The notes under the pieces were generated by a model. That model saw only the letters and a list, made by a program, of their open reading frames with translations. It was not told the origin of the DNA and searched no databases. Made by a program: the position numbers and the translations under genes. A DNA stretch of 64,000 bases from Nocardia pseudobrasiliensis NBRC 108224. Lineage in GTDB: Bacteria; Actinomycetota; Actinomycetes; Mycobacteriales; Mycobacteriaceae. Where the stretch lies: NCBI RefSeq assembly GCF_001613105.1, contig NZ_BDBS01000044.1:1-64000 (forward strand). Reading direction: 5' to 3'. This document shows, in pieces, positions 15,392 to 24,000 of the stretch (position 1 is its first letter; each line of letters begins with the position of its first letter).

Positions 15392-17611
15392 CTACCCTCG
15401 CGTCGGAATCGGATCGGATGCGGCGGATTCGGCCTCGGACAGGCCGATGCGGCGGTGCAGGGCCGCGAGCGGACCGGGACACCACCAGTTGGCCGTCCCC
15501 ATCAATCGCATGGCCGCGGGCACCAGCAGCGACCGGATGACGGTGGCGTCGCTGAGCACAGCCAGCGCCAGGCCCAGGCCGAACATCTGCATGAACGAGG
15601 CGTGCGAGGTGGTGACCGCCAGGAAGATGATGGCCATCAGCCCGGCGGCCGCGGTGAAGATACGCCCGGTACGGGCCAGGCCCATGGCCACGGCATGGGT
15701 GTTGGCGGCCGGACCGCGATCGGAATCGAGCCACTGCTCGCGAATGCGGGCCAGCAGGAATACCTCGTAGTCCATCGACAAGCCGAAGGCCAGACAGAAC
15801 ATCAGCACCGGCATCCCCGCGGCGCTGAGCATGCCGGTCGGGGTGAAACCGAACAGCCCGGCCAGATGGCCCTGCTGGAAGATCCACACGGTCGCGCCGA
15901 AGGAGGCCGACAACGACAGCAGATTCAGTACCAGCGCCTTCAGCGGCAGCACCACCGAACCGGTGAAAAGGAACAGCAGGACGAACGAGGTCAGCGCCAC
16001 AATGGCCAGCACCAGCGGCAATCGCGCGTAGAGCGCGTCGAAGCCGTCCTTGTTCAGCACGGCATTACCCGCGAACACCGTGGAGCCGGGCGCGGGCACC
16101 GCACGCAACGCGGTGAGCTGATCGGCACCGGCCTTCGCGTACGGGTCGACGGTGGTGTGCACGGCCAGATAGGTGCCCGCATCGGTCGACATGCCCGGCC
16201 GGGCATCGGCGATGCGCTGTCCGCCGCGGAAGACGCCGTCGGCGGATTCGACATTCGCCACCCCGCCCACCCCCGACAGCGCCGCGGCGTATCCGGCGAC
16301 CGGCCCGTGATAGTCCGGAAGGGCCACGGCCACACCGGAACCGAGGTCCAGATCGAATTCGCGGTGCACGATATCGCCGACCTGGCGGCTCTGCGAACTC
16401 TCCGACATCGCCCGATAGTCCGGATAGGCCAGCGTGACCGACAGGAACGGCGAACCGAGCAGCAGCAGCGCCGCGACGGTTCCCACTGTCACCGCGATCG
16501 GCCGCGTCATGACCCCCGCGGCCCAGCGATACCAGCCCGATTCGGCGGGGGCGACCGGACGGACCGGACCGCGGCGCAGCAGCCGCCGCAGCGGTTCGCG
16601 CAGATCCAGCGCATTGACCTTGTCGCCCAACAGGATCAGGCAGGCGGGCAGGATGGCGACCGCGGCGAAGGCGGCGGTCGCGACGACCGGCAATCCCGCG
16701 TAGGCGAACGAGCGCAGGAAATACGCGGGGAAGATGACCAGCGCGCCGAGCCCGAGCGCGACGGTCGCCGCGGAGAACAGCACGGTCCGTCCCGCGGTCC
16801 GCACGGTGCGGATCGTCGCGGCGCGGTGATCGAGTCCGGCGTCGATCTCCTCGCGATATCGCGAGACCATCAGCAGGCTGTAGTCGATGGCCAGGGCCAG
16901 ACCGAGCACCGTGGTCATATTCAGCGCGAAGATCGACACATCGGTGAACTTGGTGACCGCCTCCAGAATCCCGAGGGTCGTGACGATCGAGAACAGCCCG
17001 ATCACCAGCGGCAGCGCCGCCGCGACAAGACTGCCGAACACCAGGATCAGCACCAGGAAGGTCAGCGGCAGGGCGACGCCCTCGGCCAGGGCCAGATCCT
17101 TCGCGGCCCCGGTATTGGTGTCGTAGGTCTCCCCCGCGAATCCGCCCACCCGCACAGTCACCGCGCCCGAGGTGGTCGAGACCGCCCGCTGAATCTCCCC
17201 GGCCGCCTTCATACTCACTGTGTCCTCACCGGCCAGATCGGCCAGGATCAGCCCGTCGGTCCCCGAGCGCCCGCGCAGCGCCGCCGCACCCGGATCCAAG
17301 AACGACTGCACGCTGCGGACATCGGTGCGCTCGCGCAGCCGATCCAACACCCCGCGCGCCGCCGCGACCGCGGCCGGACTGTCCACGCCCGCGGGCGATT
17401 CGACCGTGATCACCAGATTCGGGCTCGCGCCCGGGAATCCGTCGTGAACGGTACGCGCCGCGGATTCGGTTGCGGGCGGGGCGAATCCGCCGATCTTCAG
17501 ATCCGATTGCAGATCCTTGCCGAACAGACCGCACAGCAGCATGAGCAGCAGGCTTGCGGCGAGGACCACCCGCGGCCGGGCGGTGGTGAGGCGAGCCAGG
17601 GTGGTCAGCAT
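15392..17611 (-). CDS. MMPL/RND-family lipid transporter
   Basis: This 739-residue export pump has two repeats: TM1, a periplasmic domain (residues ~45-160), TM2-6, a cytoplasmic linker, TM7, a second periplasmic domain (~400-520) and TM8-12. Diagnostic stretches are ALNMTTVLGLALAIDYSLLM in the first half and MFCLAFGLSMDYEVFLLARI in the second, each with the Asp-Tyr pair used for proton coupling in MmpL proteins. It starts at ATG 17611, 7 nt after the hydrolase stop, as the last gene of the PKS operon. By analogy with mycobacterial MmpL partners of FAAL-PKS clusters, it probably exports the operon's lipid. Confidence 0.87.
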   Translation of the reverse strand: MLTTLARLTTARPRVVLAASLLLMLLCGLFGKDLQSDLKIGGFAPPATESAARTVHDGFPGASPNLVITVESPAGVDSPAAVAAARGVLDRLRERTDVRSVQSFLDPGAAALRGRSGTDGLILADLAGEDTVSMKAAGEIQRAVSTTSGAVTVRVGGFAGETYDTNTGAAKDLALAEGVALPLTFLVLILVFGSLVAAALPLVIGLFSIVTTLGILEAVTKFTDVSIFALNMTTVLGLALAIDYSLLMVSRYREEIDAGLDHRAATIRTVRTAGRTVLFSAATVALGLGALVIFPAYFLRSFAYAGLPVVATAAFAAVAILPACLILLGDKVNALDLREPLRRLLRRGPVRPVAPAESGWYRWAAGVMTRPIAVTVGTVAALLLLGSPFLSVTLAYPDYRAMSESSQSRQVGDIVHREFDLDLGSGVAVALPDYHGPVAGYAAALSGVGGVANVESADGVFRGGQRIADARPGMSTDAGTYLAVHTTVDPYAKAGADQLTALRAVPAPGSTVFAGNAVLNKDGFDALYARLPLVLAIVALTSFVLLFLFTGSVVLPLKALVLNLLSLSASFGATVWIFQQGHLAGLFGFTPTGMLSAAGMPVLMFCLAFGLSMDYEVFLLARIREQWLDSDRGPAANTHAVAMGLARTGRIFTAAAGLMAIIFLAVTTSHASFMQMFGLGLALAVLSDATVIRSLLVPAAMRLMGTANWWCPGPLAALHRRIGLSEAESAASDPIPTRG

Positions 17612-17618
17612 CGGACTC

Positions 17619-18704
17619 TCAGTGGTGGTCGGACAGGAATCGCAGGATGTGGCCGAATACGTCCAGGGCGGCTCCGCGCCCGATGAACGTGTCGAGATGC
17701 CCGTATCCGGGGACCTCGGCATAGCTCACGTCCAGTTGCGGGTGCCGGGTGGTGAGCACCTCGTGACACAGCTTGTTCGAGTCGTGCCAGAACCTGTTCT
17801 CGCTGCCCGACAGCAGCAGCACCGGGCAGTCGATGCGATCGGCGTGGTCGAGTGCGTTCTCCGGCAGCGCGCGGTAGCGATCGTCGCCGTCGTTCCAGCG
17901 AAGCATGCTGTGCGCCAACTCGACTCGGCGCAGATGCGGCAGGATCCACAGCGGCGCGGGACCCAGCAGTTCGGGCAGCCGGTTGTGGGTGCGCGGATCG
18001 AGGTTGTCGTGGTTGTACAGCGCCCCGCCCAGGCCCCAGGAGTTCTGCAGCAGTCGGCAGGTGGGGTCCGGGCAGTTGCCGCGGCGGCCGGTGAGCGCGA
18101 AGATCGGCGTGTAGCGCGACCACATGCCGACCTGACGGAAGTCGGTGGGCAGGTGATCGATACGCGAGCGCATGAGTTCGGTGCCGACCGACATGCGCAG
18201 TCGCGCACCGCCGCTCATCTTGGGGGTCAGGAACACCCCCTGCGCCACCACCCCGGCCAGGCCGGGCACCAGGCCCGCGGCCAGACTCATCGACAGCGAC
18301 AGCGCGCCGATGCAGTGCGCGACCACGAACAGCGGCCGGTCCCCGATCCGGGAGCGGATGTGCGCGACCGCCTCCGGGATGTCGTAGAGCGCGACATCGT
18401 CATAGGTGAATCGACTTCCGTTGTGGTTGTACGGAAGTCGGCAGCTGCCTCGCCAATCCAGCAGCCACGGTTCATATCCCGCGTCGACCAGGGTGTCGGA
18501 CAGGTTGCGGGTCTCCGGCAGCCGGAACATATCCGAGGAGGCGGTGTGCCCGTGCAGCAACAGCACCGCGGGCCGATCCTCGACCGGGCGCGCGCCAGTG
18601 GTGACCCGGCGCAGGGTCAGCTGCGTGCCGTCGCCGACGCGCAGGGAGATGTCCTCGATACCCGGATCGCCGTAGCGGGCGGGCAGGGGCAGTACGGGTG
18701 TCAA
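17619..18704 (-). CDS. Alpha/beta hydrolase with cysteine nucleophile (GMC-oxidoreductase-associated hydrolase type)
   Basis: This 361-residue alpha/beta-hydrolase-fold protein has LLLHGHTASSDMF as oxyanion loop, WLLDWRGSCRLP, and VVAHCIGALSLSM as nucleophile elbow, so the nucleophile is Cys131, not Ser. PGYGHLDTFIG supplies His336. The elbow and the YGHLD end resemble the C-terminal hydrolase domain of large actinobacterial GMC (cholesterol oxidase-like) fusion proteins (recognised from memory). The TTG start at 18704 overlaps the upstream stop (TTGA) and has AAGGAG 5-10 nt upstream. It probably acts on the thioester, ester or aldehyde product of the reductase encoded just before it: hydrolysis, acyl transfer or editing are all open. 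Confidence 0.8.
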   Translation of the reverse strand: MTPVLPLPARYGDPGIEDISLRVGDGTQLTLRRVTTGARPVEDRPAVLLLHGHTASSDMFRLPETRNLSDTLVDAGYEPWLLDWRGSCRLPYNHNGSRFTYDDVALYDIPEAVAHIRSRIGDRPLFVVAHCIGALSLSMSLAAGLVPGLAGVVAQGVFLTPKMSGGARLRMSVGTELMRSRIDHLPTDFRQVGMWSRYTPIFALTGRRGNCPDPTCRLLQNSWGLGGALYNHDNLDPRTHNRLPELLGPAPLWILPHLRRVELAHSMLRWNDGDDRYRALPENALDHADRIDCPVLLLSGSENRFWHDSNKLCHEVLTTRHPQLDVSYAEVPGYGHLDTFIGRGAALDVFGHILRFLSDHH

Positions 18705-21007
18705 CGCAGCTCCTTGGTGATGGCGTCGCGGCCCAGATCCAGCAGTTCGGCGCCGGCCCGCAGCAGTGGCTGGGCGAGTCCGCGCCCGACCTGGGAACCG
18801 AACCAGGCCAGCCAGACCAGCTTGGCGGTGCGGCGTTCGCGATCGGACAGTCGCGGATCGGTGTGGATGCCGTCGATCTGGTCGCGCACATAGCTGTCCG
18901 CGGGGACCACGACCTCGCCGATCAGTCGGGCGGGCTCGTCCGCGCGGCCGATCCGCACGCTCAGCGCCCGGGCCTGCCGCCACAGATCGCGGCGGGCGCG
19001 GGCGATCTTCTCACCCTCGAGCCACCAGACGCCGCCGTCGACATCGCGCAGTTGCAGGCGGTAGCGCAGCAGCGGATGCCGCAGGCCGCTCAGCGCGACG
19101 CCCTCCTGCGGGCGCACCCACACGTCACCGCGCTCGACCTTCAGCGGTTCGGGATGTACCGCCGCGCAGCGCAATTCGCCGGTGACGTCCACGCGCCGCT
19201 CGGTGACCAGCTGGTACATGCTCGCGATGGACAGCGTCAGCGACAGCGTGCAGGGATGTTCGCTGTGCTCCTTGCCCGCGGTGCCCTCGCCCGCGGCGAC
19301 GACCGTGCCCTCCATGAGTTCGGGGAACCACAGATAGGGATCGTCCTCGCGCTGCGGCAGGCGGGCCACGCCGAGTTCGGCCAGTCGCTCGAAGGTCTTC
19401 TGCTGGGCGCGCGCGTCGTAGCGCGTCGCGGGCGGCAGACCGTGTTTCGCGACGAAGGCGCGGGTGCGTTCCCCGGTCGCGGCGGGCGCGGTCATCGACG
19501 CCTCGCAGAGTTGTTGCGCGGTAGGGCTTTCCAGCATGCGCGCCAGGAACTCGAGTTCGGTGATGCCGTCGCGGCGGATGCGGGCCAGGGTGTCGGCGCG
19601 CCACTCCCGCCAATCCTGCACCCGCACATTCATACCGCCGAGCGACATGTCCCGGCGCACATCGTCGAGGGTGCTCGGAATGCCGGTGAGGTGGTAGTTG
19701 TAACCCCAGGCCGAGGGATCGGCGACGATCGATGTGGCGATGCGGCTGACCCAATCCACCGGGGCGACATTGAGATACCGGAACGCGGGCATGGTCCGGA
19801 ACCGGGAGAACGCGGCCAGGAAGGCGCTGCTCAGATCGTGCGGATTGTGCGCGCCGGTGTGGACGTTGCCGCCGATGCCCGCCGGGCGCAGGAAGGTCAC
19901 CACGAGGCCGTGTTCGCGGGCGCGACGCAGCAGCGCCTCGGCGGCCCACTTGGATTTGTCGTAACCCGCGCCGAGCCGGTCGAGGTGGGCGACCGGATCG
20001 TCCTCGCCCATCGAGGGCGCGTTCACCTCGTTGTACACCGCGACCGACGAGATATGGTGCAGCGGTTTGATTGTGCCGGTCATGGCGAGTTCGGCCAGGG
20101 TCAGCGGGCCGAGGACATTGGTGCGCCGCAGCGACGGGTAACCGCGCAGAAAGTCCACGGCGGCGGCGACATTGACAATGGCGTCGATCTCGGCGGCCAG
20201 TACTCCCCACCACTCGTCGGACAGCCCCAGCCGGGGTTGGCGCACATCACCGGCCAGCACCGTGATCCGCCGCTCGATCTCCGGCGACCACGGCAGCTGG
20301 AAACTCTCGAGGGCCCGGCCCAGGCGCTGCACCGCGGCCGCGTCGTCGTCGGCGCGGACCACACAGACCACGTGGGCGTCGCTGGTGCGCAACAGATCCA
20401 GCAGCATATGGCTGCCGAGGAAGCCGGTGGCCCCGGTCAGCAGCACTCGCCGCGGCGCGGCCGGTTCCGGCGGTCCGACCCACGGCAGCCGGTCCGCGCC
20501 CGAGACATCGGCCATCACCTGCGCGATGTCCTCGTCGGGCATCGCGATCGCCGCCTCGGCCACCGGAACCGGAAGCGCCTCAGTCGCGGGGGTTCGCGTC
20601 ACCGGGGCGTCGCCGCGGGCGGCCAGCCAGCGCTGCGCGAGGCGGCGCGGGCGGGCGTCGGCGAAGATGTCGTCGAGGCTCAGATCGATGCCGTGATCGC
20701 GAATCAGCGTGGCCACCAACTCGACCGCGGCGACCGAGGTCGCACCGCCGTCGAAGAAGTCGGTATCCGCGTCGATCGGCGTGGCCAGCAGCCGGTTGGC
20801 CACCGTGGTAATGGTCGCGGCGATCTGCTCGGCATCGCCCGGCGCGCTGTCCGCGGCGGTGGCGGGCCGCTGATCGGTCGCGGCGCCGGAGACTCCGGCC
20901 AGTAGGGCGGCCACATCGAGTCCGGCGCTGCCGCCGCGTTCGATCGCCTCGGCACGTGCCCGGCGATCGTCGCCGAGCGGAATCGGTTCTCGGTCAAGCA
21001 TTGTCAT
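18701..21007 (-). CDS. ACP-thioester reductase with extra C-terminal domain
   Basis: This 768-residue protein has three parts. Residues ~60-132 are an acyl carrier protein with Ser91 in FFDGGATSVAAVEL as the phosphopantetheine site. Residues ~185-510 are a thioester reductase: TGATGFLG at 191-198, Ser320/Ser321, Tyr349 and Lys353 in GYDKSKWAAE. Residues ~555-690 are a further domain (LSLTLSIASMYQL, HPLLRYRLQLRDVDGG, WWLEGEKIAR) that resembles the middle domain of GMC-oxidoreductase/hydrolase fusions. It should receive the chain from the upstream megasynthase and release it by NAD(P)H reduction to an aldehyde or alcohol. ATG 21007 has CAGGAG upstream and starts 30 nt after the PKS stop; its stop overlaps the hydrolase start. 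The ACP has no adenylation domain of its own, so the FkbH domain upstream is its likely loader. Confidence 0.83.
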   Translation of the reverse strand: MTMLDREPIPLGDDRRARAEAIERGGSAGLDVAALLAGVSGAATDQRPATAADSAPGDAEQIAATITTVANRLLATPIDADTDFFDGGATSVAAVELVATLIRDHGIDLSLDDIFADARPRRLAQRWLAARGDAPVTRTPATEALPVPVAEAAIAMPDEDIAQVMADVSGADRLPWVGPPEPAAPRRVLLTGATGFLGSHMLLDLLRTSDAHVVCVVRADDDAAAVQRLGRALESFQLPWSPEIERRITVLAGDVRQPRLGLSDEWWGVLAAEIDAIVNVAAAVDFLRGYPSLRRTNVLGPLTLAELAMTGTIKPLHHISSVAVYNEVNAPSMGEDDPVAHLDRLGAGYDKSKWAAEALLRRAREHGLVVTFLRPAGIGGNVHTGAHNPHDLSSAFLAAFSRFRTMPAFRYLNVAPVDWVSRIATSIVADPSAWGYNYHLTGIPSTLDDVRRDMSLGGMNVRVQDWREWRADTLARIRRDGITELEFLARMLESPTAQQLCEASMTAPAATGERTRAFVAKHGLPPATRYDARAQQKTFERLAELGVARLPQREDDPYLWFPELMEGTVVAAGEGTAGKEHSEHPCTLSLTLSIASMYQLVTERRVDVTGELRCAAVHPEPLKVERGDVWVRPQEGVALSGLRHPLLRYRLQLRDVDGGVWWLEGEKIARARRDLWRQARALSVRIGRADEPARLIGEVVVPADSYVRDQIDGIHTDPRLSDRERRTAKLVWLAWFGSQVGRGLAQPLLRAGAELLDLGRDAITKELR

Positions 21008-21037
21008 GATCGGTGCTCCTGCTTCGTCACTTCCGCG

Positions 21038-24000
21038 TCACCGCTGCCAGGACCGATACGCGCGCAGCTGCGACGGCGTGACGGTGATGTCGATGACCGG
21101 GTCGTCGATCCGCGCACCGCCGAGTCCGGCGATCAGCTTGCGCGCGGGGACATTTCGCGGGGTGGCGTGTGCGATCACGCGCACCCCGGCACAGCCGAGC
21201 GCCTCGGCGCGCTCGGCGAGGAACGTCAGCAAGCGCTCCTCCACGCCGCGCCCGAGCGCGCGGCAGCTCATCTGCCAGCCCTGCACCAGCAGGGTGTCGC
21301 CGTCCACCCGCAGGGCCAGCACACTGATCTGGCCGTAGTCGCCGAAGCGATCGCGGGCCGCCGCCGTCCACACCTCACCTTCATCGCGCCAGCGCGACAA
21401 TTCGGTATCGGCGACCTTGCGCAGCGTGAATTGATTGGTGCGGCGGATCAATTGGGCGGCCCGTTCGGCGGTCTCGTCGGTGAGCTCGGCGATATCGACC
21501 TCGAGTCCCAGCCCGGCCAGGAATTCGGCGAAGTCGGTCTCGGCCATCGCCGCGTCGCGCAGCCGCTCCTGCTGATAGAACTCGGCGCGGGCGGCGTCCT
21601 CGGCGGTGGCGGGCATGGGGACCAACGGCCACAGCCGGTTGAGGAAACCCTCCAGTTCGTCGACGGGCGGACAGGTCACGCTCAGCACATGCGGCAGCGC
21701 GGCGCGCACGGCCGCGACCTCGACCGGGTTGTCGTCGAGGAATACGAAACTGTCCAGACCCAAACGCAATTGGTCCGCCGCGGCGGCCAGTCGCCGCGAC
21801 TTCGGATCCCAGCCGGTGGAGATGACGGCGAAATGCTCAGCGTGCAGGACACTGTCGGGTCGGGCCAGCACGGACCGCACGGTCGCGTCGTCGTTGTTGC
21901 TGACCAAGACCAGCAGCACCCCGGCGGCCCGCCATCGCAGCAACCGCCGCGCCAGCGCCGCCCGCGGCCCGCCGAGGTCGACACCGCCGGGCCCGACCTC
22001 ACCGGCGATTCCGCTCCACAGCGTCTCGTCGCCGTCGACCGCGATCACCTTCGGCGGCGTCGCCCGGACCTCGCGCAGCACCTCGGCCAGCGTCAGGGCA
22101 ACGGCCGCTTGGAATTCCACGCTGAACGGCAGATGCGCCAGGCGATCGGTGTGCTCGTCGAAGCGCTGCGCGACCGGATGCGCCCGCGTCCAGTCCGGCG
22201 CCGTCACCACGGCCACCCCGGGTGTGTCGCGCAACTGGGCGGCGACGCGCTGCTCCCAGCGCGTCCAGCGCGCCTCCGGCTGGGCGGTGGGCAGGAATCC
22301 GACGATCAGCGGGGTGCGCCCGCGTGCCACGACCGCTCGGATCGCGGCCGGATACTGCTCGGCGAGTTCGTCGAGGGCCGCGTCGTCGACGGGACCGAAT
22401 CGTTCCAGATCGGTCGCCCGCAGCAGGACCACACCCGCCTGGACCGCGGGATCGGCGAATGCGCCGGCCGGATCGCGCAGCGCGGCGAGCGCCTGATGGT
22501 AGGGCGCTTCGACCAGTTCGGGTTCGGGTCCGTCGACGATCTGACCGAAGGCCGCACGGCACAGGTCGGGCAGTCTGCCGAGGGCGAATCCGGCGGCGAT
22601 CGCGATGCTGTGCCGCGGGTGCGGTTCGGGCACCGGGCGCGGCGAGGCGGCCCGATCCGGATCCTCGACCGCCGCGGCGAGCAGTTCCAGATATTCCGAA
22701 CCCAGTGCGGCGGCGGCGGATTCGTCGATGATGTCGAGGTTGTAGTTCAGGCAGATCTGCCCCAGATCGGCCATGACGGTGATCATCAGGTCCAGATCGC
22801 TGTACCCGGTGCCGACCGGCACCATACCCACCTGGGTGAACGCCGCCTGGGAGCGCAGGAAGTTGAAGTACACCTCCACCATCGGCGCGTTGTCCCGATA
22901 CAGGCCCTGTGCGGCCAGCACCGCGAGGGTGTCGGAGAAGTTCGCGCCCTTGGCCAGCAGTCGCCGCAGCCGATCCGCGGTGCGCCGCAGCACATCCGCG
23001 ACGCTGTCGGCGGGATCGACCTGTCCCGGATACGGCACCGGCACACCGAAGTAGCCGACGCCGCGCAGGGCGTCCACGTGGATGCGGGTGTCGACCGGAA
23101 CCGCCAGCGCGAACCGTTGCGCGCCCTGCCGTGCCGCGAGCAGCACCTGCAGCGTGCCGAGGAAGAAGGCCGCGGGTGTGACGCCGAGGTCGCGGGCCCG
23201 GTCGCAGACCCGGTCGAACAGTTCGGCCGACATCGGCTGCACCAGGGTGCCCGCCCGATAGCCACGGGTGGTCGGGCGCTCGGCGGCCAGCGTCAGATCG
23301 AGTCGGCGGCTGCCCTCGAACGCGGCCCGCCACTGCGCCAATTCCGCTGTGTCGGTGGCATTGTCGCGACCCTGCTGCGCCTCGAGCAGTTGCAGCATGT
23401 CGTCGTTGGTCGGCGCGTCCGGCAGGGCGAGGCCCGACAGTTCCGCATCGATCTCGGCGGCCACCAGCAGCAGTGACTGCGCGTCGGAGACGGCGTGATG
23501 GGCGCCGAACACCAGAGCCTGTGCGCCGCCGGGCGATTCGAGCAGTTCGAAGCGCCACAGCGAGGTGGTCTCCAGCTCGAACTCCGGTTCCATCAGGGCG
23601 CGTAGGCGTTCCGCGATCGCGGCGTCGGTGAGCTCGTCGATACCGGCCCACCGCAGCAGTTCTCGCTGCGGAACCCGCCGGATCTCGAGTTCGCGGCCAT
23701 GTTCGGGGCTCGGTCGCACCGCGGTGCGCAGCGCGGCGTGGCGGGCGGCCAGCCGGTCCAGGATCGCGGTCAGCTCCGCGCGGGTCACCGGCCGCTGCAG
23801 GCGGATCGCCGAGCCGACCGAATGCGCGGCGCTGGGTATGCCCTGCCCGCTGCGCAGCAGCCGCATGACGTCGCGGGTGGCGGGGAAGGTCTGCGACTGC
23901 GGCACTTCCGCGGGTTCGGTGGCCGCGACGACCTCGGTCGCACCGGCGAATTCGGTCGCCGCGCGCAGCACATGCCGCGCCAGCGCCGCCGGGGACGGAT

